NCBI GenBank assembly: GCA_006218045.1
Contig: VBWB01000001.1
Coordinates: 248,001 to 312,000 of the forward strand
Direction: 5' to 3'
Source: Stygiobacter sp.
GTDB taxonomy: Bacteria; Pseudomonadota; Alphaproteobacteria; Rhodospirillales; Magnetospirillaceae
Length of the DNA stretch: 64,000 nt
Shown here: piece by piece, positions 23,301 to 28,158 of the stretch
Numbering within the stretch: position 1 is the stretch's first letter
How the letters are laid out: each line of letters begins with the position of its first letter
Notes under the pieces: generated by a model
Seen by the model: the letters and a program-made list of their open reading frames with translations, nothing else
Databases searched by the model: none
What the model was told of the DNA's origin: nothing
Translations under genes and position numbers: made by a program

Positions 23301-26300
23301 TGGTGAAATGTTCCTGACTCGTAGCGATCAGCTTCTGCGGATGCAGTAGCAGGCTGACACCGCCGGCCAGGGCCATGCGGCAGCGCCCGGCGCGCAGCAT
23401 GTGCACCGCCTCGTGCACGCAGGTGGACGAGGCCGAGCACATGGTGTCGAGAAAATAAGACGGCCCGGTGAAGCCGTAGAAATACGACACCATGTTGGGC
23501 ACGGTGCCGGTATAGCTGCCGCTGGCCAAACTGCCGCGCATCAGCATGTTCTGGAAGCCGTAGAGATCGTATTCGTTGGTCATCGACCCCATGATGACGG
23601 CGACGTCGCCACCATAGCGGCTGTGCATGGTCTCGCGCGAATAGCCGGCATCCTCGAACGCCTCGACCGAGGCTTCCAGGAACAGGCGCACCTCGGGCGA
23701 CATCAGCTCCGCCTCGTATTGCGAGATGCGGAAGTAACGCGGATCGAAAGCCGCGATGTCGTCCAGGAAGGCGCCGGTCTTCACCACCGTCTTGCCCAGG
23801 ACATCGCGTTCCGGGTGCAGCAGGGCCGCATGGTCCCAGCGGTCGGCGGGATAGGGCTGGAACCCGTCCAGCCCCTGCGACAGCAGGTGCCAGAAGGCAT
23901 CCTGGTCGCTGGCCTTGGCCACGTGCAGCGACAGGCCGATGATGGCGACGTCGTGACCGCTGTCTTCGGTCTGGGGTTTGTCGCGCGTGATGGTTTGGGC
24001 GATGCGTTCAGGCTGGGCCGGCGCCGGGGCGGCAACCGTCAGCACCTTGGCCAGGGCCGGGCCATATTCCGCCGCCAGATGAACAGCGATGCCGGCCAGA
24101 TCGACATATTCAAAGAACAGCGTTTTCGACAGCGGCCCCAGCGCCTCTTCCAGCCGGGTGGTGGCCTCGACGATGGCGATGGAATCGAGGCCGTATTCGT
24201 CGAGCTTGCGGTTGGCCCTGATCTGCCCCGGCTCCAGCCGCAGCACGTCGGCCAGGATGTCGCGGACGAAATCCTGAACCTGGGGCAGCAACGCCGTAGC
24301 GTCGCCGGTTGGCGTCTCGGGCTCGGTGGTCACGGCTTGGCCGAACTCGGCCAGGGTGCGGCGCAGGCGCTCGCGGGCACCGTAAAGGGCGGTGAGGCGG
24401 GACGGACCGCCCTGGGCGATGACCCGATCCAATGCCGCCAGACCGGCAAGGGTGGGCATGGGTTCGGTGCCGAAACGGCGCTTCAACGCGGCCTTGGTGG
24501 CATCGTCCACGCCCATGCCGCCTTCGGCCCACAGCGGCCAAGCGATGGCGATGGTGGCGCCGTGGCGCTGGCCTGCGGTCACCAAGGCGTTGCGCTCTTC
24601 GGCGAAGCCGTCGAGGAAGGCGTTGCCAGCGCCATAGAAGCCCTGGCCGGCATTGCCGAACACCGCCGCCACCGACGAACACAGGATCATGAAATCCAAG
24701 GGCGCGGCGCTGGTGGCGGCGTCGAGAGCCAGCGTGCCGGCCACCTTGGGCGCCAGCACCGGGGCTTGGCGCCCCGCATCACCGGTCAGGATATAGCCGT
24801 CATCAAGGATGCCGGCGGCGTGGATGATGCCCTTGAGTCGGGGCAACGCGCCCGCCAGCTTTATCACTTCTGCCTTGTCGGTGATGTCGCAGGCGACATA
24901 GCGCACCCGTGGTCCCAGTGCCAGCAGGCGCGGATCATCGGCGGCGACCGGGCTGCGTCCGCTCAAGACCACCTGGCCGGCGCCGCGTTCCACCAGCCAG
25001 TGGGCGAACAGACGGCCCAATCCGCCCAAACCGCCGGTGATCCAATAGCTGGCATCGGCGTCGAGCGCCGGAACCGCCGCCGGCAGCATGGTTTCTTCAA
25101 GGGTCCAGGCCAGACGCTGGCCGCTCTGGTCATAGCGTAGTTCAGGCCAGCCATCGGCGCGGCGGCGTTCGGCGGCGATGATGGCGGCCAAGCGGGTGCT
25201 ATCGGCAACGCGGATCAGCGCCGCGTCCAGCTTGGGCTGTTCGATGCGGGCGGTTTTCAACAGCGCCGCCAGCGGCAGCAGCAGGGCCGGCGGCAGGGCA
25301 TCGTCGGCGAGGATCAGCACTTGGCGGCGCGCCGTCTCGCGCATGATCCGGCCCAGGCTTTGATGCAGTTCCGCCAACCATGCCGACAAGGTGGCGGCCA
25401 GATCGGCGCCTGCCGGGGCCAAGCGCAGCACGGCCCCATCCACGTTCGCGTCCAGTCCAGCCAGCACCACCAGACCGTCAAGGGCGCGCGGGCGTGGATT
25501 CTCCAGCGGCACCGGGCGCCATTGCCCGATGGCCAGCACGGGCGGCTCGTCCTGATTGGCCGCCAGTGGCATCACCCGCAACGACAGGTCACGGAAGGCC
25601 ACGCGTATGGCGCCGGTCTTGTCGGCCAGTTCGATATCCAGGCGACGTAAGCCGGGGGTGGTGGCGGCGGCGGCGGGGCGCACCCGTGCCCACATCACCG
25701 TTTCGCACGGGCCGAACATCTCGATGCGGCGGCAGGCGAAGGGCACGGCGGCGCCGTCCAGGCTACCTTGGTCCAAGCCGATCCAGGCCTGGATGGCAGC
25801 GTCCAGCAGCACCGGGTGCAGGGCCATCTCGGCCAGACCGGGATGCAGCCGGCGCGGCAGCTTCAGTTGGGCCAGCACCTCGCCCTGGCCGCCATGGATT
25901 TTGCTGAGCGCCTGGAAGGCGGGGCCGTGGGTGACGCCGCTGGCGCGCAGGCGGTCATAGCATTGCGCCACCGCCAGCTCGGCCCCCGGCGGGGCAAGGT
26001 CCAGCGTGGTCGGTGTGGCGTCCAGAGGCCGCAGCACACCTTGGCAATGGGCGGGGCCATCGGCCTCGGCGACGGTGAAGGCGATGCTGTCGTCGGGGCG
26101 GCGCACCAGCCGCACATCCACCTGGGTGGGGCCGTCGACAGCGCGGATCGGGCGGGTCCACACCACATCGTCCACGGCTAAGGGCGCAAGACCTTCGCCG
26201 CTCAACTGAGCGGCGGCGCGGGCCATTTCCAGGGCGACGACGCCGGGCAGCACCTGCACCCCGCCGACGTGATGGTCGGCCCAGAAGAATTCCGGCCCCG

Positions 26301-28158
26301 TCAGCGTGGTGCGGAAATGGACGCCGTCGAAGCCCGACAGATTGCGGTGCAACAGCGGATGCGGCACCGCCCGGTCATCCTTGGCCGCCACCGATGGGTC
26401 CATCCAGTGACGGATACGGGCGAAGCGGGTCAAGGGCGCATGGATGCGGCGCGGCGCCACCGGCCACAGCGCCGGCCAATCCACCGGCTCGCCATTGACC
26501 CAGGCGATGGCGGCGGACACGCCCTCGGCGCTGGCGGCGGACACGCCCTCGGCGCTGGCGGCGGACACGCCCTCGGCGCTGGCGGCGGAGGCGCCTTCGG
26601 CGCGGGGGCGCAGCCAACGGCGTTCGGTCACGGCGCGGGCCAGATCGTCCCAATCCTCGACCACCAGGGCCAACCGGCATTCCATCGCCGCCCGCCCGGT
26701 TTGCAGGGTATGGGCCAGTTGGTCGAGACCGATCCCTACCGGGTGGTCGGCGGCGAAGGCGCCTACATCCTCGGCCAGGGCCAGCAACCGGTCCTCGTCA
26801 CGGGCCGAGAGCGGCAGCACGAAGGGGCCGGGTTGGGTTGGGGCAGCGGCAAGGACCGGCGCGTCCTCGATCACCACATGGGCGTTACTGCCGCCGAAAC
26901 CGAAGGAACTGACCGCCGCCCGCCGGGGTTGACCAGGGGCGGGCAACCATGGAACCGCCTCGGATTGGATATGAAAGTCCGTGCCGGTGAGGTCGATCAG
27001 ATCATTGAGGCGTCCGAAGCCCACATTGGCCGGCAGCAGGCCGTGACGCAGCGCCGCCAGCACCTTGACCATGCCGGCCACTCCGGCGGCGCCTTCCAGA
27101 TGGCCGATATTGGTCTTGACCGAGCCGATGCCGCACGACCCCGCCTTGGGTGCGGTGCCGGCACGTTCATGCAGATGGGCGAAGGCCAGCTTTAATCCGG
27201 CGATCTCGATGGGGTCGCCCAAGGGGGTGCCGGGGCCGTGCGCCTCGATGTAGGACACCGTGTCGGGGGTGATGCCGGCGGCCTGATGCACCTGGATGAT
27301 CAATTCGGCCTGGGCCCGCGGATTGGTGACGGTCAGCGAATTGGTGCGGCCGCCGTGATTGATGCCCGCACCCCGGATCACCCCATGGATGGGGTCGCCA
27401 TCCTGGATGGCCCGGTCCAGCGGTTTCAGCAGCAAGACGGCGCCGCCTTCGCCGCGCACATAGCCGTCGGCATCGGCGTCGAAGGCCTTGGCCCGGCCAT
27501 CCCTGGACAGCATGCCGGCCTTGGCGAAGGCGACGAAATGGTTGGGCGACCAGATCAGGTTGACGCCGCCGGCCAGGGCCATGTCGCATTCGCCCGCCTG
27601 CATGGCCCGGATGGCGTCGTGCACGGCGGTGGCCGAGGCGGCGCAGGCGGTGTCGTTGGTGACGCTGGGGCCGCGCAGGTCGAAGAAATGCGACACCCGG
27701 TTGGCGATGATGGAAAAGGCGATGCCGGTGGGGGTATAGGCATCGACCTGGGCCAGATGCTTTTCCAGCAACTCGGCATAATCCCAGTGGCAGACGCCCA
27801 TGAACACGCCGGTGCGGCTGCCGGCCAGGGTGTGGGCGGCATAGCCGGCATCCTCGATGGCGTGCCAGGCCATTTCCAGGGCGAAGCGCTGCTGCGGGTC
27901 CATCCATCCGGCTTCACGCGGGGAAATGCCGAAGAACTCGGCGTCGAAGCAATCGGCGTCGTCGACGAAGCCGCCCCAGATGCAGTTGGTCTTGTTGTCG
28001 CGGGCCGGATTGCCGCGCCATTCATCCTTGTCCCAACGCTTTGCCGGCACCTCGGTGATGAGCGAGCGGGCCTCGGCCAGATGCCGCCAGAAATCATCCA
28101 GCCTGTCGGCGCCGGGCAGGCGCAGACCCATGCCGATGATGGCGATGGGCTGGCTCAT
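9025..28158 (-). CDS. trans-AT polyketide synthase, giant multimodular protein (6377 aa)
   Basis: This single uninterrupted protein carries six KS domains. The order is KS-DH-KR-ACP, KS-(DH-like)-ACP, KS-KR-ACP, KS-(degenerate ACP)-MT-ACP, KS-ECH-ACP-ACP, KS-(truncated DH-like). KS cysteines fall near residues 172, 1574, 2510, 3468, 4562 and 5755, and every KS keeps the HGTGT-type His. There are no AT domains. The frame stays open further upstream, but the start is placed at the ATG of 28158, which begins directly with a KS and overlaps the AT-ER stop (ATGA). No loading module or docking region precedes the first KS, so the starter must be delivered by a protein outside the window. The KS-DH-KR-ACP / KS-X-ACP / KS-KR-ACP / KS-MT-ACP / beta-branching order is reminiscent of glutarimide assembly lines. 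The glutarimide assignment is inference; the domain calls are motif-based. Confidence 0.96.
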   Translation of the reverse strand: MSQPIAIIGMGLRLPGADRLDDFWRHLAEARSLITEVPAKRWDKDEWRGNPARDNKTNCIWGGFVDDADCFDAEFFGISPREAGWMDPQQRFALEMAWHAIEDAGYAAHTLAGSRTGVFMGVCHWDYAELLEKHLAQVDAYTPTGIAFSIIANRVSHFFDLRGPSVTNDTACAASATAVHDAIRAMQAGECDMALAGGVNLIWSPNHFVAFAKAGMLSRDGRAKAFDADADGYVRGEGGAVLLLKPLDRAIQDGDPIHGVIRGAGINHGGRTNSLTVTNPRAQAELIIQVHQAAGITPDTVSYIEAHGPGTPLGDPIEIAGLKLAFAHLHERAGTAPKAGSCGIGSVKTNIGHLEGAAGVAGMVKVLAALRHGLLPANVGFGRLNDLIDLTGTDFHIQSEAVPWLPAPGQPRRAAVSSFGFGGSNAHVVIEDAPVLAAAPTQPGPFVLPLSARDEDRLLALAEDVGAFAADHPVGIGLDQLAHTLQTGRAAMECRLALVVEDWDDLARAVTERRWLRPRAEGASAASAEGVSAASAEGVSAASAEGVSAAIAWVNGEPVDWPALWPVAPRRIHAPLTRFARIRHWMDPSVAAKDDRAVPHPLLHRNLSGFDGVHFRTTLTGPEFFWADHHVGGVQVLPGVVALEMARAAAQLSGEGLAPLAVDDVVWTRPIRAVDGPTQVDVRLVRRPDDSIAFTVAEADGPAHCQGVLRPLDATPTTLDLAPPGAELAVAQCYDRLRASGVTHGPAFQALSKIHGGQGEVLAQLKLPRRLHPGLAEMALHPVLLDAAIQAWIGLDQGSLDGAAVPFACRRIEMFGPCETVMWARVRPAAAATTPGLRRLDIELADKTGAIRVAFRDLSLRVMPLAANQDEPPVLAIGQWRPVPLENPRPRALDGLVVLAGLDANVDGAVLRLAPAGADLAATLSAWLAELHQSLGRIMRETARRQVLILADDALPPALLLPLAALLKTARIEQPKLDAALIRVADSTRLAAIIAAERRRADGWPELRYDQSGQRLAWTLEETMLPAAVPALDADASYWITGGLGGLGRLFAHWLVERGAGQVVLSGRSPVAADDPRLLALGPRVRYVACDITDKAEVIKLAGALPRLKGIIHAAGILDDGYILTGDAGRQAPVLAPKVAGTLALDAATSAAPLDFMILCSSVAAVFGNAGQGFYGAGNAFLDGFAEERNALVTAGQRHGATIAIAWPLWAEGGMGVDDATKAALKRRFGTEPMPTLAGLAALDRVIAQGGPSRLTALYGARERLRRTLAEFGQAVTTEPETPTGDATALLPQVQDFVRDILADVLRLEPGQIRANRKLDEYGLDSIAIVEATTRLEEALGPLSKTLFFEYVDLAGIAVHLAAEYGPALAKVLTVAAPAPAQPERIAQTITRDKPQTEDSGHDVAIIGLSLHVAKASDQDAFWHLLSQGLDGFQPYPADRWDHAALLHPERDVLGKTVVKTGAFLDDIAAFDPRYFRISQYEAELMSPEVRLFLEASVEAFEDAGYSRETMHSRYGGDVAVIMGSMTNEYDLYGFQNMLMRGSLASGSYTGTVPNMVSYFYGFTGPSYFLDTMCSASSTCVHEAVHMLRAGRCRMALAGGVSLLLHPQKLIATSQEHFTTKTAEVIRGYGQGADGTILGEGVGALVLKRLDEAERDGDHIYGIIRGTAISNAGIRNGFTVPNPHQQAAAITQALDDAGISADTISYVEGHGSGTSLGDPIEIRALTQAWRRHTDAVQTCPIGTVKSNVAHLLAASGLAGIAKVLMQMKHGQLAPSLHAETLNPNIAFEQTPFFVQRQLAPWHHLTDATGAEIPRRAGVTSIGAGGMNSHIIIEEYPAPPPVPAPAGPQLLVFSAMTEASLLQVVERFLAHLVAHPDQSLADLAYTLQVGRNQLSCRLALMVADRTQAAEALRAFVAAPGPASGRWYSRSILDHDPVAVSDPRDAGAVARAWISGADIDWDQLHQGRTPRRLSLPAYPFERVRCWYPQHPDAPSVVNPLGSKLKLHPLVGRNCSDITGLRYVTDFYPSELLDYVFKRDRVAGLLPTAAVEMAAALGRIAGLEGPLSISALSLGAEPDWPQVKQLQASVDDHLGVRVDMDGMPWLSATLATGATLSAPPALKGGAAVADLYGDLRQRGLDFRPYQEVIETAERLPDGGLLCRLRSDAPQQDHYKSRVQISAPALAASFQALVWLGGGTIAAIDNVGLAVSGAITQVVVLPQQDRFALWFLDQAGAVLAQVEGLRSVAIDSVAVTATPPQNLADDLRGLAADLLKFPPDGINPRDAFHDLGFDSISLTQLAEIISTTYGIDLSPAIFFEVEHIDALATHLGNRHAVIAAAKPRPAQPQRATLPVMRPPAKTGDGIAIIGMAGRFPGADDIDTLVDRLLAGADLTGPSRDGKWRGGFLADVDRFDAALFRVSPVEAHRMDPQQRLMLETAWRTLENAGYTADELPPDTAVFVGASALDYASLLRRAGIAADGYGATGNSLAMIANRVSHVFNLHGPSQSVDTACSSSLVALLRAAEALRRGTCGAALVGGVNLALAPEGFDGPASAGMLSSDGRCKSFGAAADGYGRGEGAVMVLLKRLAEAERDGDRILGVLIGGAENHGGRAGSLTAPSVTAQAELVQAAMAGIDPLSISYIETHGTGTALGDPVELNGLRRAYEALMGTGTVDRPFISLGTVKANMGHLEAAAGLAGLVKVLGAMAHGALPASLHCDPPNPHLCLDGSPFRLLTQARDWTAGDSPRRAGISSFGFGGSNAHVVVEDYRPTAAPRRQPLPPRRFADTRFWLPEGDGAATIIVSPVWVETAAKAGPTPRRIVVAAGLPVTGAEIVPPDYEQAAQRLLDILRATSGTMLVQLAVPVGDTLAGLAGMLDSAALERPGLTTQLVEVPPMGAEGAARLLEADAADTAPRIRHQDGRRWVRGWNEIAATEEAAWRPRGVFLITGGTGGLGRLLAHDIASTCPGAVLVLTGSTAEDADRAAFIAQLRELGAIAAYRQVDVSDARAVTALVRGIVEVHGALHMVLHCAGCLRDGLIGGKSADDLAAVLAPKVAGSRALVQACAGLQLDALVLFSSLAGAVGNVGQADYAAGNGFMDALAESKGLPLVAIDWPLWTEGGMGADQGVQDALFARMGQRPLSTRDGLAALRRILAARLPRAAVVAGDAARIRAFFTATEPATVAVGDDSGLARAVSTRLRALFAQASGFAAAAIHADTALEEYGIDSLMITRLNAALGDGLGDVPKTLFFQYRSLGEIADHLARTHAQACRAWTGHTAPAAIAPVMTPKPPKPVDGGEPIAIIGMAGRYPGADGLDAFWDNLAAGRDCIGEIPPERWPLDGFFQPDRDEAVAHGRSYAKWGGFLDGFADFDPLFFKISPRDAAAMDPQERLFLMCAWAAVEDAGYGPARLRAANPVGVHVGVTKTGFALHGPFTTEDGAVVRPHTSFASVANRVSHALDLTGPSLPVDTMCSSSATALHEACEHLRSGAATMALAGGVNLYLHPSTFIELSAARMLSPDGRCRSFGAGANGFVPGEGVGCVVLKPLSRAIADGDRIHAVIRASAINHGGHTNGYTVPNPAAQRDLVRTALDRAGLKAQDITCIEAHGTGTELGDPIEVEGLTQAFTADNPPRGFCALGSVKSNIGHLEAAAGIAGLTKMVLALKHRALPPSLHAETINPNLDLAASPFALNRRLTPWNPSGPRMAGISSFGAGGANAHVIVAEAPPVTTQAINGPQALVLSARDAHGLRRQVQRLLSVITAPAADPGLAEDLRTHLARLLDVSASDVDGAEPFDSLGLDPAQRLALRGWIEARLGRSVDAEAFAHLTCLDQIIAHVGGDAPAALSLADIAFTLQVGREAMEHRLALVADNLDDAGQALRRWLAGDENAALTGQSGQHRDILGVLGDEAALAHIVTSWWDQGALDKLLSLWVKGVSVDWSALPRSQRPGIVSLPTYPFATRRFWLPVVETPSAAITAPHGDTALAAQAEKLDRAIAGILAASLRAIPATIPALARWRVAALDLLNGMDIPAGDPWQAWASLRRHGGPAAQMDLAEATLRALPDILSGKHPATSVMFPDGALRLVEATYKDNPVAARFSRTLAQAAAAFVRTAPQPGLRILEIGAGTGGTSEQVFEALAPLADRVAEYRYTDLSRAFLIHAERTYGPAWPQLTTGLFDVEKPLAGQDVAPGGYDMVIAANVLHATQDMARTLAHVHALLAPGGVLLLNETSRATLFTHVTFGLLDGWWRFTDPERRIPGTPSLAPASWRKVLTEAGLDWLAGSTDAECALGQQIIAARAGLQSVAETVKKPPTAPLRETLLAVLGETLNVAPSTILADRSFADYGLDSILGAELVHKLRRALGVELDHTALFDHTNVAQLEAFLAQQVPLPAKAAAIPKPAGAPQPIAIIGYSGRFAKSADAEALWAHLLAGDDLVEPVSRFDLEPLYRDAAPGTYGRHGSFLDHIENFDPVFFGISGLEATYMDPQQRLFLEEAWKTLDHAGHAGEAIHGQRVGVFAGCSSGDYHELFGAKAPGQAFWGNTCSLIPARIAYFLDLKGPAVAVDTACSSSLVAVHMACQSLWNGESDMALAGGVFVQCTERFYRSANQANMLSPSGRCAAFGAGADGIVPGEAVGAVLLRPLAQALADGDTVHGIIVASGLNQDGTTNGITAPSALSQERLIRSVYDQFGIDPASIGLIEAHGTGTPLGDPIEHTALARAFDPGTAGSIALGSVKSNIGHATTAAGIAGLIKVLLSLRHGIIPPTLHFNQGNPAIRFADGPFVVNTTPLPWTERKRAGISSFGFSGTNAHVVVEAPPPPATRPAISGPHSCVLSARSPELLRAQAEDLIHHLEHTPDLAITDIAFTLASGRRPLRHRLAVMAATGADLAQRLRRWLAGESGSGVSSGEAGSGVSGGEAADDAADKTDFVAGARPVAPAHGRRVPLPVTRFASIRCWVETATAAPLSPIIVPPGLADPATLAGPFVAAAPVRITLAPLANTARIECLGDADGVRHLRLSGNDSGLAAELTKAGTDPSLRVMLIEAEDWSGPADALMDCPLPIVAGTGNARLAEAADFATPPENAAALARQVAEAPRLALVELKRAMRRAAIPEAVDLWPQVEAPSPGPARMVPLQSPCMRLEAFADGVVLLRMSERQHKNSFTTLFMDGLAEAFAAIGHMADAKVVVLTGFDGYFACGGTRDGLEALQQGTTRFTDRTIYALPLDCPLPVIAALQGHAIGAGWSLGMFCDRQIFAAESLYHSNYLWYGFTPGAGATLVFPHRLGDRLGREVLFTAREYRGRELAERNPSLHVTPAAQVLPTALALAHGLARQPRHTLLELKAQASQPLRQRLPATFARELAMHEKTFIGNPRVQERIERMFPAAAPVAAPAPTGTGSRDDLRTKVIATLAEDLMIPPADIRDHAGFLELGLDSILAVTWVRRLNALLGVELPATIVYAQPTVGALIDHLAGKLPVAVAAPVAVAAPAPSGRDDLRAKVVATLAEDLMIPPADIRDGAGFLELGLDSILAVTWVRRLNALLGVDLPATIVYAQPTVGALIDHLTGKLPAPVPTPVATPIAAPVIIRRDRTARSAADAVAIIGASGRFPKAPDLDAFWDNIRNGRDCIDEVPPDRWDIARFYHPDPLHPGTSSCKWMGAIDDIDRFDAAFFNITPREAQLMDPQQRLFLQHAWQTFEDAGLDPSAQGGSRCGIFVGAGPSGYGDLIDEHNAYSLLGCSGSILAARIAHLLDLRGPCLSLDTACSSSLVAIAEACNSLLVGDCDMALAGGVSVLIGPEMFIDTSKVNMLSADGRCFTFDCRANGFVPGEGAGVLLLKRLEDSLRDRDPIHAVICGWGINQDGRTNGITAPNPQAQTRLMREVQQRFAIAPASIGLMECHGTGTPLGDPIEIEGLTDAFSGLADRPGTCALGSVKSNVGHLLAAAGVAGAIKAMLAVEHGQIPPTIHFQHLNEHINLSNTPFMVNTALRPWPAGDGPRRAGVSAFGFSGTNAHVVVESAPIPAPGGVPGPWVFTLSARNPEQLSAHAAALHRFITAHPGLDLGDVAHTLQVGRKALGLRAAFVAADRATVLRALDALASGQSLDFIHHAKAETQDNTPLASALPPDLLAKAWAEGARVQWPPVGRRLHLPGTVFARDRHWVETKASEQPYQPLTALTLPELARRAAEGDNGAPIRALRHVVWGRPAAPGTRLATVIDRDDMGRLFRVVADGAEWAPCAVGEVADGLPPPPEPMAPPTGDDVTADFRRFAPACAMIDTVWRRGDEVWAQGTLAAQPTGFDPVMLDLGWRLAAFRLGDDSQHPQAAEAISLYGPLPAHFLIRVWPRPGAAHPSIALLDRQGTTRLCLDGLRTAPDNHLADILLGENTAS
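11491..11988 (-). repeat. Near-identical tandem ACP duplication, 279-bp period
   Basis: Segments 11491-11709 and 11770-11988 encode the two tandem ACPs of module 5 and are nearly identical at the base level. They differ at scattered positions only, with the serine codons exactly 279 bases apart. The intervening linker is an Ala/Pro/Val-rich stretch. This points to recent duplication or ongoing gene conversion. Confidence 0.85.
13421..13474 (-). repeat. 27-bp direct repeat, two copies, in PKS linker
   Basis: Two adjacent 27-base units (13421-13447 and 13448-13474) differ at one position. They encode a Gly/Ser-rich nine-residue unit close to GSGVSGGEA in the linker between KS5 and the ECH region. 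It is in frame and so tolerated as flexible linker. Confidence 0.8.
14956..18270 (-). other. PKS module 4: KS-(degenerate ACP)-methyltransferase-ACP
   Basis: The KS has Cys codon 17755-17757 and HGTGT His 17350-17352. Between the KS and the next linker, at about residues 3764-3830, lies an ACP-like helical segment in which the expected GLDS reads GLDP, so it cannot carry phosphopantetheine. Then comes a SAM-dependent methyltransferase (motif LEIGAGTGG near residue 4110, ANVLHAT further on) typical of PKS C-methyltransferases. The functional ACP has its serine codon at 15130-15132. The expected outcome is an alpha-methyl beta-keto intermediate. Confidence 0.82.
18271..21075 (-). other. PKS module 3: KS-KR-ACP
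   Basis: The KS has Cys codon 20629-20631 and HGTGT His 20230-20232. The KR has TGGTGGLG near residue 2940, and the catalytic Tyr codon in GQADYAAGN is 18895-18897. The ACP serine codon is 18487-18489. The expected outcome is a beta-hydroxy group. Confidence 0.88.
21076..23949 (-). other. PKS module 2: unusual KS, DH-like domain lacking catalytic His, ACP
   Basis: The KS is the most divergent in the protein. It has LDTMCSAS at the active site (Cys codon 23437-23439), EGHGSGT, and NVAH in place of NIGH (His kept, 22909-22911). The following double hot-dog-like region (about 21430-22180) has no His where HxxxGxxxxP should be and reads RDRVAGLLP instead. The ACP serine codon is 21286-21288. KS-X-ACP modules of this kind, placed after a KS-DH-KR-ACP module, are the branching (B) modules of rhizoxin and glutarimide synthases. 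The B assignment is inference; a plain inactive DH is the alternative. Confidence 0.7.
23950..28158 (-). other. PKS module 1: KS-DH-KR-ACP
   Basis: The KS starts at residue 1, with TACAAS around Cys 172 and EAHGPGT around His 307, where the usual HGTGT Thr is Pro. The DH shows HHVGGVQVLP (His 629) and the second motif DAAIQ. The KR has GGLGGLG and Tyr 1175. The ACP serine is 1326. The expected outcome is an alpha,beta-unsaturated thioester, which is the substrate a vinylogous-branching module would need. Confidence 0.87.
26509..26604 (-). repeat. 24-bp tandem repeat, four units, in KS1-DH linker
   Basis: There are three perfect 24-base units (26509-26580) and one diverged unit (26581-26604), all in frame. 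They encode repeats of the octapeptide SAEGVSAA between the post-KS region and the DH of module 1. A multiple-of-three unit in a linker is a classic site for copy-number variation without loss of frame. Confidence 0.9.
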
